Assembly (NCBI GenBank): GCA_937770485.1
Contig: CALJHX010000030.1
Coordinates: forward strand, 48,897-112,896
DNA from: an uncultured Verrucomicrobiae bacterium
Lineage (GTDB): Bacteria > Verrucomicrobiota > Verrucomicrobiia > Limisphaerales > UBA1096
Direction: 5' to 3'
DNA: 64,000 bases
Shown here piece by piece: positions 54,175 to 63,134 of this stretch (the stretch's first letter is position 1; every line of letters starts with the position of its first letter). The position numbers were made by a program, and so were the translations under genes. The notes below the pieces were generated by a model. The model was not told the origin of the DNA. It was given only the letters and a program-made list of their open reading frames with translations, and did no database searches.

Positions 54175-55358
54175 TGAGTGACGGACGCAAAACCATCCTG
54201 CTGATTGCCGGCGAAGCCAGCGGCGACACGCTCGGTGCGGAGCTGATAAAGGCCATGCGCGATGAACCGGGCGGCGACGAGATCGACTTCATCGGCGCGG
54301 GCGGCCCGCAAATGGAGGCGGCCGCGCTACGACCGGAGTTCGACCTGAGTGAACACGCCGTGGTCGGCATCTGGGAGGTGCTCAAAAACTACTTCAAGTT
54401 TCGTCGCCTGTTCCGCCACCTGCTCGAGTTGGCGACCCGGCGCGAACCGGATATTATCGTGCTGATCGACTATCCCGGTTTCAACCTGCGCTTCGCCAAG
54501 GCCATCCGCCGATACAACGCAGCGGGCGGCGGCGCGTTCCGGGAGTGGCAGCCGAAGATCATCTGTTACGTGTCTCCGCAACTCTGGGCATGGAAGGAAG
54601 GCCGCGTGCACCAGATCGCCAACGACATTGACCTGATGCTCTCCATCTTCCCCTTCGAGAAAGACTGGTACGCCGAGCGCGTGCCGGGGTTCCCGGTCGA
54701 GTTCGTCGGCCATCCGCTCGTCGATCGTTTCCCCATGGCCAAGCCGGGCGAAAAATCTGTGCCGCTCGACCCGGACCTGTTCACCGAGCAGCCAACAGTG
54801 CTGCTGCTGCCTGGTAGCCGCCGCCGCGAGATCGACAAGCACCTGCCGGTGATGCTCGAGGCGGCTGTGATTTTTTCAGAGAAAATAAAGACACGCCTCC
54901 GCATGGTGCTGCCCAGCGGCGAGATGCACGAGTTGGCCAAGCGGCACATCCCGACCGGCACCGAGATCGACACGCAGGTTGGCGGCCTGGCCGAAGCGCT
55001 TGGTCAGGCGAGCCTAGCGATCGCCTCCTCCGGCACGGTCACGATGGAGTGCGCCTGGTTCCGGGTGCCCACCGTCGTGCTCTACAAGACCAGCCCGCTG
55101 ACCTACTCGCTCGGCCGGATGTTCCTGAAAGTGCCGTACCTCGCCATGCCCAATCTGCTCGCCGGCGAGGAACTCTTTCCCGAGTTCCTCCAGTCGGAGG
55201 CCAACGCCGACAACCTCGCCAAGGCCAGCCTGCGCCTACTGCGGGACAAGGGCGAACGCACACGCATCCTCGGCGGACTCAGCCTCGTCGCCGCCAAGCT
55301 CGGCCCAAGCGGAGCCGCTACTCGAGCCGCCCAAGCCGTGCTCCGCACCCTCGATTGA
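54174..55358 (+). CDS. lpxB: lipid-A-disaccharide synthase
   Basis: 394 residues, GT19 family: [90 protein letters not shown] segment ([12 protein letters not shown]) and [11 protein letters not shown]. It joins UDP-2,3-diacylglucosamine to lipid X to make the lipid A disaccharide at the inner membrane, showing that this organism makes lipid A. The start overlaps the preceding stop (TAATG). An extra 14-residue Gly-rich loop ([12 protein letters not shown]) lies in the N-terminal domain. Confidence 0.95.
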   Translation: MSDGRKTILLIAGEASGDTLGAELIKAMRDEPGGDEIDFIGAGGPQMEAAALRPEFDLSEHAVVGIWEVLKNYFKFRRLFRHLLELATRREPDIIVLIDYPGFNLRFAKAIRRYNAAGGGAFREWQPKIICYVSPQLWAWKEGRVHQIANDIDLMLSIFPFEKDWYAERVPGFPVEFVGHPLVDRFPMAKPGEKSVPLDPDLFTEQPTVLLLPGSRRREIDKHLPVMLEAAVIFSEKIKTRLRMVLPSGEMHELAKRHIPTGTEIDTQVGGLAEALGQASLAIASSGTVTMECAWFRVPTVVLYKTSPLTYSLGRMFLKVPYLAMPNLLAGEELFPEFLQSEANADNLAKASLRLLRDKGERTRILGGLSLVAAKLGPSGAATRAAQAVLRTLD

Positions 55359-55405
55359 CGACCGCTCTCGACCGGGTGGGCGGGGGTGGTTTACATTGCT
55401 CGCGC

Positions 55406-56200
55406 ATGGTTCAGTATCTTGATCTTTTGCGCCTGGTTTTAGCTGAGGGCAGGGCCAAGGGCGACCGCACCGGCACCGGCACGCTGTCGGTGTTCGGGGC
55501 GCAGGCACGTTTTTCGGTCGGCGAAAATTTCCCCGTGCTCACGACGAAAAAGCTGCATTTGCGCTCGATCATACACGAGTTGCTGTGGTTCCTAAAGGGC
55601 GACACAAATGTCCAATATCTCAATGACAACGGGGTGACGATTTGGGACGAGTGGGCGGGCGAGAATGGCGACCTTGGCCGGGTGTACGGCGCGCAGTGGT
55701 GCGACTGGCGCGCACCGGATGGCAGCTCGGTGAATCAGGTTGACCGACTGATCGACGGGCTGAAAAACAACCCGGACAGCCGGCGGCACATTATCAGCGC
55801 GTGGAACGCCGGCGAACTCGACCAGATGGCGCTGACGCCTTGCCACGCACTGGTGCAGTTCAACGTGTGCGACGGCGTGTTGAGTTGCCAGTTGTATCAG
55901 CGCAGCGCGGATCTGTTTCTCGGTGTGCCTTTCAACATCGCGTCGTACTCGCTGTTGCTGCTGATGGTGGCGCAGGTGTGCGGACTGAAGCCGGGCGAGT
56001 TCATTCACACGTTCGGCGACCTGCACCTGTACTCGAATCATCTCGACCAGGCCAAGCTGCAACTGGCGCGCGAGCCAAGGCCGCTGCCTCGGATGACGCT
56101 CAACCCGGACGTGGGAGACATTTACTCGTTCCGCTACGAAGACTTCGAGTTGAAACATTACAATCCGCATCCGTCGATCAAGGCGCCCATCGCGGTTTGA
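55406..56200 (+). CDS. thyA: thymidylate synthase
   Basis: 264 residues from ATG 55406, the standard length of ThyA; a longer upstream frame is antisense to lpxB. Key features: [39 protein letters not shown], catalytic Cys146 in [30 protein letters not shown] and LYSNHLDQ. It methylates dUMP with methylenetetrahydrofolate. The downstream dihydrofolate reductase gene begins at the next base, so the two are co-translated and supply the folate cycle together. Confidence 0.97.
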   Translation: MVQYLDLLRLVLAEGRAKGDRTGTGTLSVFGAQARFSVGENFPVLTTKKLHLRSIIHELLWFLKGDTNVQYLNDNGVTIWDEWAGENGDLGRVYGAQWCDWRAPDGSSVNQVDRLIDGLKNNPDSRRHIISAWNAGELDQMALTPCHALVQFNVCDGVLSCQLYQRSADLFLGVPFNIASYSLLLLMVAQVCGLKPGEFIHTFGDLHLYSNHLDQAKLQLAREPRPLPRMTLNPDVGDIYSFRYEDFELKHYNPHPSIKAPIAV

Positions 56201-56695
56201 ATGATGACCCCCATGCCCTTCAAAGCCATCGCGGCCATGTCGTTGAACCGGGTGATCGGTCGTGGCAACAGTATCCCGTGGAATTTGCCGGAGGACTTCG
56301 AGTGGTTCAAGCAGACGACGATGGGCCACGTGCTAGTGATGGGGCGCAGGACGTTCGAGTCGATCGGCCGCCCGTTGCCGGGCCGCGAGACGATTGTGCT
56401 GACGGGGAGCGGCGAGCCGATCGCCGGTGTCCGCACGGTCGGCAGTCTCGATGCGCTTGGCCAAGCAGACGATCTCGGCGACCGGACGATTTTTATCTGC
56501 GGCGGCGCACAGGTTTACGCCCAGTTGCTTGGCCAATGTTCCGATTTGTACCTCTCCGTGGTGAAGCACGAGGTGGAGGGCGACGCTTTTTTCCCGAAGT
56601 TCGAGCCAATGTTCGACGCCGGGGAGACGATCCGCGAGTCGGGCGATTTCGACGTCATTCATTACCGCCGGCTTTGCCAAGCGAGCGGCAATTGA
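56201..56695 (+). CDS. folA: dihydrofolate reductase
   Basis: 164 residues starting at the base after the thyA stop (ATGATG; the second or third Met may be used). DHFR motifs: AIAAMSLNRVIGRGNSIPWN, LPEDFEWFKQTTMGHVLVMG, RRTFESIGRPLPGRETIVL and IFICGGAQVYAQLL. It regenerates tetrahydrofolate from the dihydrofolate produced by ThyA. A near-copy of the palindrome (56454-56467) encodes LGQA in a surface loop. Confidence 0.95.
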   Translation: MMTPMPFKAIAAMSLNRVIGRGNSIPWNLPEDFEWFKQTTMGHVLVMGRRTFESIGRPLPGRETIVLTGSGEPIAGVRTVGSLDALGQADDLGDRTIFICGGAQVYAQLLGQCSDLYLSVVKHEVEGDAFFPKFEPMFDAGETIRESGDFDVIHYRRLCQASGN

Positions 56696-56729
56696 CTCGG
56701 CGGTAGCAAGTTGGTAGATTTTCTCAGGA

Positions 56730-57776
56730 ATGTTAACAGCCGGAACCCAAACGTCCCCGCTTCCGGACACCCCCATCACCCAAGAGGTAACCGCCGAATG
56801 GCCGGAGATCGTCCTGTCGGTGGCGCCGTTCCTCGACGAGGTGCAGCAGGAGTTGGCCGGGCAGGTTGCGGCGTTCAATCCCGAGATCGCGCCGTACGCC
56901 GAGTACGCGCTGGCTAACCAGGGTAAGCAACTTCGCGCCACGCTGACCGGCTTGGCGGCGAATTGTGTCGGCGGCTGGAACGACTCTGTCATCAAGGCCG
57001 CGGTGATCATTGAGATGGTGCACCTGGCCACGCTGCTGCACGACGACATCATGGACGGGACAGAGTTACGGCGCAACCGCCCAACGCTAGCCTGCAAGTG
57101 GGACAACACCACGGCGGTGCTCGTCGGCGACTGCCTGTTCGCGAACGCGCTGAGGCTGGCTGCGGAGTTCCCGACTACGGATGTCTGCCGCGCCGTCTCC
57201 ACCGCCACGCGCACGGTCTGCTCCGGCGAGATTATCCAAAGCCACCAGCGGGGCAACCTGCAGCTTGGCCAGGTAGAGTATCTCAATGCGCTCCGGATGA
57301 AGACCGGCGAGTTGTTTGCACTCGCTTGCGAGTTGGGCGCCTCTCTCGCCGGGGCTGAACCTCGGGAGACACGGGCGCTGCGCGAGTACGGCATGGCGCT
57401 GGGCACGGCCTATCAGGTTTACGACGACTGTCTGGACTTGTTCGGCTCCGAGGCCGAGGTCGGCAAGTCGCTCGGCACCGACATCGCCAGCGGCAAAGCG
57501 ACGCTGCCGGTGATTCTCCTTTGCGAGCAGGCCGACCCCGAGGTCGCAGCGCAGCTTGGCCGGATGATCGAGAAGTGGGATGCCGGCCAATTGAATATTT
57601 TGCGCGGCTGGCTGGCGGAGTTTAATACACTCGAACAATCCCAGTCCAGATTGGAGGCAGTCCTGGCTGATGCCCGCGACGTACTAGGCGAGCTCCGGGA
57701 GTCCGGTCACCGCGGTGCCCTCAAGGAGTTGACCCAGTTTTTGGCGCAACAATCGGCCAGACTGGGTGTTTGTTGA
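56730..57776 (+). CDS. polyprenyl (octaprenyl-type) diphosphate synthase
   Basis: 348 residues, trans-isoprenyl diphosphate synthase. Motifs: GKQLRATLTGLAA, the first Asp-rich motif HDDIMDGTELRRNRPT (105-109), KTGELFALACELGA and the second YDDCLDLFGSEAEVGKSLGT, followed by KATLPVILL. It elongates farnesyl diphosphate with IPP to make the side chain of a quinone or a long-chain carrier. Chain length cannot be fixed from sequence alone. Confidence 0.9.
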   Translation: MLTAGTQTSPLPDTPITQEVTAEWPEIVLSVAPFLDEVQQELAGQVAAFNPEIAPYAEYALANQGKQLRATLTGLAANCVGGWNDSVIKAAVIIEMVHLATLLHDDIMDGTELRRNRPTLACKWDNTTAVLVGDCLFANALRLAAEFPTTDVCRAVSTATRTVCSGEIIQSHQRGNLQLGQVEYLNALRMKTGELFALACELGASLAGAEPRETRALREYGMALGTAYQVYDDCLDLFGSEAEVGKSLGTDIASGKATLPVILLCEQADPEVAAQLGRMIEKWDAGQLNILRGWLAEFNTLEQSQSRLEAVLADARDVLGELRESGHRGALKELTQFLAQQSARLGVC

Positions 57777-57841
57777 GTACCGGGTCAGTCCAAATGCTGG
57801 AATACCCTTCCACCGTTTCCCCGGCAAAAGATGGCGTGACC

Positions 57842-58420
57842 ATGCCAGAATGGAATGAGAAGGAGTTTGTGAGCCGCGCCCGAAAAGGGGATATGGAGGC
57901 TTGCGACGCTCTTGTTCGGCAGTATCAGGAACGCATCTACGCCACCGTCTACCACATGACCTCGAACCACGAGGACGCCGCCGACTTGGCGCAGGAAACC
58001 TTCATCAAGGCCTTCCGAAAGATCGACAAGTTCAAGGGCGACTCGTCCTTCTTCACCTGGCTCTACCGGATCGCCGTCAACAACACCATCAACTTCATTC
58101 GCTCGAAACGCCGGCGCGTTATTCTGAGCATCAACCAAATGGACGAGGAATGGGACCGGGGCGAGGAACTGCTTGGCTTGGTCTCAAAAGACACCCCGCG
58201 CCAGAACGTCGACCGACACGAACTACAGGGAATATTGAACGTCGCCATGCAAAAGCTGTCTTCAAACCACAGGCTAGTGGTCACGCTGCACGACGTGCAG
58301 GGATTACCACACGAACAGATCGGCGAAATCATGGACTGCAACACCAACACCGTCCGCACCCGCTTGCACTACGCCCGAAAACAACTGCAAGCCCACCTCT
58401 CCGACTACCTGAAACCATGA
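57842..58420 (+). CDS. ECF-type RNA polymerase sigma factor
   Basis: 192 residues from ATG 57842. Region 2 covers about 20-90 (DALVRQYQERIYATVYHMTS, DAADLAQETFIKAFRKIDKF, FFTWLYRIAVNNTINFIRSK) and region 4 about 130-188 (LVVTLHDVQGLPHEQIGEIM, NTNTVRTRLHYARKQL). RpoE/ECF01-like. It directs transcription of a stress or envelope regulon. Its stop overlaps the ATG of the next gene, which probably encodes the cognate anti-sigma factor. Confidence 0.92.
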   Translation: MPEWNEKEFVSRARKGDMEACDALVRQYQERIYATVYHMTSNHEDAADLAQETFIKAFRKIDKFKGDSSFFTWLYRIAVNNTINFIRSKRRRVILSINQMDEEWDRGEELLGLVSKDTPRQNVDRHELQGILNVAMQKLSSNHRLVVTLHDVQGLPHEQIGEIMDCNTNTVRTRLHYARKQLQAHLSDYLKP

Positions 58421-58905
58421 TGGAACCCGACCCAGAGAAATTCGACAAGCTGCAGAAACTGCTGGCTTCAAAAGAAAAAGAAAAACCGGAGGAAGGTTTT
58501 TTTGACCGGTTCTCCGACCAGGTGCTGACGCGACTTGAGGAGCCAGCACCCAAGCCGACACTTTGGGAGCGGCTCAACGACCAGGTGGATCCGTTGCGCA
58601 TCGCAGCGGCCATCTTTGCAGCCGTCATCGGCCTGGGAGTGATGTTCGCTCTGGATGAAGGTTCCAATATGGCCGAGACGGAGCCGGAACCGCTTGGCGA
58701 AGCCGATGAAGAGATATCGCCCGAGCCGCTTGGCCAAGGGCAAAACACACTGGCTGGCAGCGGGCTGCTGCTGAACAAAAGCGAGGCGCAGCCACCCCGC
58801 ATCCTCATGAACCCGGGAACCGGACTGGCACCATTCCCGGCCAAGATCGATTCCTCCTTTTACCAGGGCAAATCCGCTTCAAACACAGTCCACACACCCA
58901 AATAA
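58417..58905 (+). CDS. probable membrane anti-sigma partner
   Basis: 162 residues, ATG overlapping the sigma stop (ATGA). A charged N-terminal half (FDKLQKLLASKEKEKPEEGF), one membrane helix at about 66-82 (IAAAIFAAVIGLGVMFAL) and a Pro/Glu-rich periplasmic tail with two PEPLG phrases. The layout (cytoplasmic helix, one TM, outer tail) and coupling to an ECF sigma gene suggest an anti-sigma factor, but no zinc-binding or RseA motif is visible. A heterodox partner is possible. Confidence 0.6.
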   Translation: MMEPDPEKFDKLQKLLASKEKEKPEEGFFDRFSDQVLTRLEEPAPKPTLWERLNDQVDPLRIAAAIFAAVIGLGVMFALDEGSNMAETEPEPLGEADEEISPEPLGQGQNTLAGSGLLLNKSEAQPPRILMNPGTGLAPFPAKIDSSFYQGKSASNTVHTPK

Positions 58906-58907
58906 AA

Positions 58908-58930
58908 AGCAGCCAATTGATTGGCTGCTT
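58908..58930. terminator. bidirectional intrinsic terminator
   Basis: AGCAGCCAA-TTGA-TTGGCTGCT is a perfect 9-bp hairpin between convergent genes, with AAAAA before it and TT after, so it serves best for the leftward transcript (U-run on the minus strand) and partly for the rightward one. Confidence 0.7.
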
Positions 58931-58954
58931 TCAGTGAAAATGTCGTAGCGCCCG

Positions 58955-60580
58955 CTAATAGCGCGTGAAGACAAACACGTCCATCCCGGATCGGACATGA
59001 AGGCGGCCTTTCACGATGTTTGTGTTTAGCTTGCCAGAGCGAAGAGGCCATCCGGCTTTCAAACTCCCGGCGAGGAACTCCGCTTCCTTGCTCAAGTTCA
59101 CCTTGTCCGGCTTGACGGTGACTTGAAAACGGATCCCGGAGCCTTCCCATTTACCGGAGCCAATCCGCATGCTGTCACCTTTAAGCATGCTTTGGTTGAG
59201 TTGACTGGGCACCCAGTTGGGATCCTTGGCTTGAATCCAGGTCAACATACGTTTCACCTCGTCAACTTTGCCTTGGCTCTCTCCTCCTTCCCCTTGTGTG
59301 CCGTATGCCTGCTCAAAACCAACCGGCTGGCTGTACCCTCCTCCGTAGCCGAACGCGTCATCATCGATATCTCCGTCATCAACGGCCTTTTGGTAAAGCG
59401 TACGCAACTTCTTGAGAACGTCATCGAAGGCACCACCAACGGAGAGGCCGTTGACGCGAATTTGTTTTTGATCCGCCTCCGGCCAAACCTGCAACGTCAC
59501 CCGGCGCATTTTCCCGACTGTGGCCTGGATGCCCCTCATCTCGTCCACCGAAATGGTGGTTCGTGTCTTTTTGTTTTCACGCAGCGAAACGTTCGGGGCA
59601 AATCTCCATCGGCCGACAATGGCATCCTTAGTGTAAAGCTCCGACTCGCCGGTCTTGAAGAAATGCCGGATATCATCCATGAATGCCATTAGCTTCTTCT
59701 CCTCTGCCGAATTCGGCTCGATGGCTTTCAACTCCTCATACCGTTCGTTGACAGTGGAAACCACCTCGCTGTTGCTCAACAGGTTAGTCAGTGAGAGAGA
59801 TCCGCTTTTCCAAATGGCATACAGCGAATCGCCGCCCTCGTCCTCGGTGCCATAGTCCTCGGCGCCATAGCCCCCGTATTCATCCTCCTCTTCCTCCTCC
59901 TCGTCTCCCAGCAGACCCTTGATCTCCTCCGTTTCCCCCAAGGCGAAGAAACCCGGATAGGCGCGCATATGATTCTCGATCGTACTGGCGCGATTCTTCA
60001 ACAACAGGGCCAAGGTGTCGCGAACCTCATAATCCAGTTCCGGCGTCTTGTCATACGCAGCCGCCAACTTAATGAACGGTGTGTTGTCAAGTTGCTCGCG
60101 AGCTTCGTTCAGCGTCTTCAACGGCCAGGGATCCGTGTCGTGCCTGAGCGGCCCGGTGAAGTTGCCCAACTGGTAAATGAGTGTCAGCCCCATCACCGAG
60201 TAAACACTCGCCGTGATCAGGCCAACGCAGAGCCCGAACTTCCGATTCATGGTCTTGAAGTTTTCCAGCTTGTAATCCTCCCACTGGGACTCCAGCCGTT
60301 TGCGCACCATGATGCTGGCCACCGTACCGAGGATGGAAAAAACCACCACCAGGGTGATGAAGCCGGCCACGACCGGCACGGCGCGGTTCCAAAACGGGTG
60401 TCCATCGATCGGCCACCACTTGTCGCCCATCCACTGAAACGCCATCGGGCCGAATGAATCGGCTACATTCACTGCCAAAACCACGCCAAGCAACGTGAGC
60501 AAGGCATTGACTCCTCCCTTGAAATAACTCTCCGATGCGAGGATCAGTAATAACAGACCGATAAGCAGATAAATCCACAT
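58955..60580 (-). CDS. CvpA-like membrane protein with long periplasmic domain
   Basis: 541 residues. About three or four N-terminal membrane helices (MWIYLLIGLLLLILASESYF, AVPVVAGFITLVVVFSILGT, FGLCVGLITASVYSVMGLTL) in the CvpA/colicin V production arrangement, then a long soluble part. A very acidic, Gly/Tyr-rich linker (GDEEEEEEDEYGGYGAEDYG, about 223-245) separates two domains; the second half ends in a beta-rich region (SGIRFQVTVKPDKVNLSKEA). No enzyme motif is seen. Probably an envelope or cell-wall related protein specific to this lineage. Confidence 0.6.
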   Translation of the reverse strand: MWIYLLIGLLLLILASESYFKGGVNALLTLLGVVLAVNVADSFGPMAFQWMGDKWWPIDGHPFWNRAVPVVAGFITLVVVFSILGTVASIMVRKRLESQWEDYKLENFKTMNRKFGLCVGLITASVYSVMGLTLIYQLGNFTGPLRHDTDPWPLKTLNEAREQLDNTPFIKLAAAYDKTPELDYEVRDTLALLLKNRASTIENHMRAYPGFFALGETEEIKGLLGDEEEEEEDEYGGYGAEDYGTEDEGGDSLYAIWKSGSLSLTNLLSNSEVVSTVNERYEELKAIEPNSAEEKKLMAFMDDIRHFFKTGESELYTKDAIVGRWRFAPNVSLRENKKTRTTISVDEMRGIQATVGKMRRVTLQVWPEADQKQIRVNGLSVGGAFDDVLKKLRTLYQKAVDDGDIDDDAFGYGGGYSQPVGFEQAYGTQGEGGESQGKVDEVKRMLTWIQAKDPNWVPSQLNQSMLKGDSMRIGSGKWEGSGIRFQVTVKPDKVNLSKEAEFLAGSLKAGWPLRSGKLNTNIVKGRLHVRSGMDVFVFTRY

Positions 60581-60640
60581 GGAGGTGAAAGCTATACCCC
60601 GTTCCCAAAAAAATCACGCGGTTTTTGCGGAAAAAATCGG

Positions 60641-61447
60641 CTATTCCAGCCCCTTGAAAAAATCCCGGGCCGTCGCGCCGGTGGCCTCGGCCAGTTCCTC
60701 CAGCCCGATCCCCCTCGTCTCGGCGGCCACTTGGCTGATTTCCTGCACGTAGGCCGGTTCGCAGCGTTTGCCCCGATACGGCACCGGCGCGAGGAACGGC
60801 GCGTCGGTTTCCAGCATCAATTTGTCCAGCGGCACCGAGGCCAGCGACTCTCTCACGTCACCCGCATTCTTGAAGGTGCAAACACCGGTAAAGCTAACCA
60901 GCGAGCCCAAGTCAATCACCCGCTGGGCAGCCGCTGGGTCGTTCACGAAACAATGAAACACCCCCCGCACCCGATCCGCAAATGGCTCGAAAACCTCGAT
61001 GCACGCCTCGAACGCCGCCCGCTGGTGAATCACCACGTTCAGCCCTAGCTTGGCCGCAACCTCGAGCTGCTGTTGAAACAGCGAAACCTGCCGGGCCTTG
61101 AACGCCTCGTCATCGGCGGCCGACCCGCCGCGCGTGCTCGGCAGCCGGTAGTGGTCAATGCCGATCTCGCCGATGGCGACCACTTTCGCCGCCTTGGCCA
61201 AGCCCTCGAGCTCACCGCGCACATCGTCCGGAGCTGAGAGGCAGTCGTTGGGATGCCAGCCCACTGCGGCGAACACGCCGTCGAAGCGCTTGGCCAAATC
61301 GATCGCGCGGCGACTGCTTTCCAAATCCGTGCCGATGGTGACAATACGCGAGATGCCCACATCGGCGGCTCGCTGCACAACCTCATCCAACTCCTCGCGG
61401 AAATCGGGGAAGTCCAAGTGGGCGTGTGTGTCGTAAAATTCCGGCAT
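60641..61447 (-). CDS. TatD-family metal-dependent deoxyribonuclease
   Basis: 268 residues from ATG 61447; the upstream 18 codons read a palindrome copy. MPEFYDTHAHLDFPDF holds the first metal His pair, AVGWHPND, VAIGEIGIDHYR (Glu), NVVIHQRAA (His), VFHCFVNDPAAAQRVIDLG and LMLETDAPFLAP (Asp) complete the two-metal TatD site. It acts as a 3'-5' DNA exonuclease in DNA quality control. Divergent from the ClpX-like gene. Confidence 0.92.
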   Translation of the reverse strand: MPEFYDTHAHLDFPDFREELDEVVQRAADVGISRIVTIGTDLESSRRAIDLAKRFDGVFAAVGWHPNDCLSAPDDVRGELEGLAKAAKVVAIGEIGIDHYRLPSTRGGSAADDEAFKARQVSLFQQQLEVAAKLGLNVVIHQRAAFEACIEVFEPFADRVRGVFHCFVNDPAAAQRVIDLGSLVSFTGVCTFKNAGDVRESLASVPLDKLMLETDAPFLAPVPYRGKRCEPAYVQEISQVAAETRGIGLEELAEATGATARDFFKGLE

Positions 61448-61571
61448 CGCTTGGCCAAGCTTTGGCCGGGCCACTGTAGCGGCTTCCCTGTGGTTTGTCA
61501 TTTTCCTTCAAAAAAGCAGCTTGTATGATACATTTTTGGAGGTACTTGATACAGTGCCAGAGGAAACGAAC

Positions 61572-63119
61572 ATGAGCGGCCCTACATCACCCGAAGAATT
61601 CCAGAAACAGATGCAGGATTTCCTGCAGAAACAATTCAAGACGTTCGGCACACCCGGCTTCACCGGCGCTGAGCCGACCGACACCGTCACCCAGCCCGAG
61701 CCGGAACCCGCCCGGGCCGATTTCGATTTCGACTACAAACCGCGCGACGTCAAGACGCACCTCGACCGCTACGTCATCAAGCAGGAGGAGGCCAAAAAAG
61801 TGCTGAGCGTGGCGTTGTGTGACCATTACAACGCCGTGCGCCAAGCGTTCGACGGTGAGGAACAGGCCCATTACACCAAGCAGAACGTCATGCTCATTGG
61901 CCCGACCGGCGTCGGCAAAACCTACCTCATCCGCAGCATCGCCGAGTTAATCGGCGTGCCGTTCGTCAAGGCCGACGCGACCAAGTTCTCCGAGACAGGC
62001 TATGTCGGCGGCGATGTCGAGGACCTCGTCCGCGACCTCGTCCGTCAGGCAGACGGCGACGTCGATCGCGCTCGTTATGGCATCATTTACATCGACGAGA
62101 TTGACAAGATTGCCTCATCCTCGGAGCAACAGGGCGGCCGCGACGTGAGCGGCCAGGGGGTACAGACCACCTTGCTCAAGCTGATGGAGGAAACCGAGGT
62201 GCCGGCGCGGTCGCAGCACGACATGGCCGGCCAAATCCAGGCAATGATGCAGGGCATGCGCGGTGGCAAAAAAGAGGGCGACACCATCAACACACGCCAT
62301 ATCCTCTTTGTCGTCAGCGGGGCGTTTGCACATCTCGACAAAATCGTCGGCCGTCGACTGAAGGAATCCTCCATCGGGTTCGCCGCCGGGACACAGGAAG
62401 AGGTGGAGGGCGAACGGGTTCTCGAACACGCGAGGACACCCGACTTCATCAAGTTCGGCTTCGAGCCGGAGTTCATCGGCCGCCTGCCAGTGCGCGTCGT
62501 CTGCCATCCGCTTTCAGTCGATGACCTCGAGCAGATTCTCAAGAGCAGCGAAGGCAGCATCATCCGCCAGTACAAACAGTCATTCGCCGCGTACGGCATC
62601 GACACCCGGTTCGAGGACGACGGACTGCGGCGAATCGCCGAGTTGGCGATCGACGAGGAAACCGGCGCGCGCGGCCTGATGACCGTCTGCGAAAAAGTGT
62701 TACGCGACCTGAAGTTCGAGTTGCCCTCCTCCCGCGTGAAGGAGTTTGCCGTCGATGCCGCGCTGGTCGATGATCCCGGCACCGCGCTGGAAACGCTGCT
62801 GGCCAACGCGCCGGAGCAGGAAGACAACGAAGTGGACAACACTCTGAAACAGTTCGCCGAGGCGTTCTCCGGCCAGCATAGCCTGTCGATCAAGTTCACC
62901 GACAAGGCCCGCAAGCAACTCACCCGCCTGGCCAAGGCTTCATCGCTGTCCGTTTACGAGTTCTGCAAGGAACACTTCCGGGATCTGCACTTCGGCTTGA
63001 AACTGATATCCAAAAACAGCGGTAGAACAGAGTTTGAGCTGGACGAGTCCTTCGCTGAAAACCCCGACTCCGCGCTGAGCGAGCAGGTGGTTGCCAGCTA
63101 CAAAAACAAGAAGTCGTAG
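61572..63119 (+). CDS. ClpX-like AAA+ ATPase without zinc finger
   Basis: 515 residues from ATG 61572 with GAGGAAAC upstream. An acidic N-terminus (1-55) replaces the zinc-binding domain of true ClpX. Then PRDVKTHLDRYVIKQEEAKK, Walker [14 protein letters not shown] (110-117), pore loop GYVG (143-146), Walker B IIYIDEIDKIAS (171-176), an inserted segment AGQIQAMMQGMRGGKKEGDT and FIKFGFEPEFIGRLPVRVVC. About 150 extra residues follow the small AAA domain. The ClpP-binding loop IGF appears as SSIGFAAGT, so interaction with ClpP is possible. A PVC-type variant of the ClpX family. Confidence 0.88.
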   Translation: MSGPTSPEEFQKQMQDFLQKQFKTFGTPGFTGAEPTDTVTQPEPEPARADFDFDYKPRDVKTHLDRYVIKQEEAKKVLSVALCDHYNAVRQAFDGEEQAHYTKQNVMLIGPTGVGKTYLIRSIAELIGVPFVKADATKFSETGYVGGDVEDLVRDLVRQADGDVDRARYGIIYIDEIDKIASSSEQQGGRDVSGQGVQTTLLKLMEETEVPARSQHDMAGQIQAMMQGMRGGKKEGDTINTRHILFVVSGAFAHLDKIVGRRLKESSIGFAAGTQEEVEGERVLEHARTPDFIKFGFEPEFIGRLPVRVVCHPLSVDDLEQILKSSEGSIIRQYKQSFAAYGIDTRFEDDGLRRIAELAIDEETGARGLMTVCEKVLRDLKFELPSSRVKEFAVDAALVDDPGTALETLLANAPEQEDNEVDNTLKQFAEAFSGQHSLSIKFTDKARKQLTRLAKASSLSVYEFCKEHFRDLHFGLKLISKNSGRTEFELDESFAENPDSALSEQVVASYKNKKS

Positions 63120-63134
63120 AGCCTGATTTCGTCT

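Noticed and set aside
55049..55405. Upstream extension of thyA
   Set aside because: It overlaps lpxB in another frame with Arg/Pro-rich sequence, and ThyA of 264 residues from 55406 is already full length.
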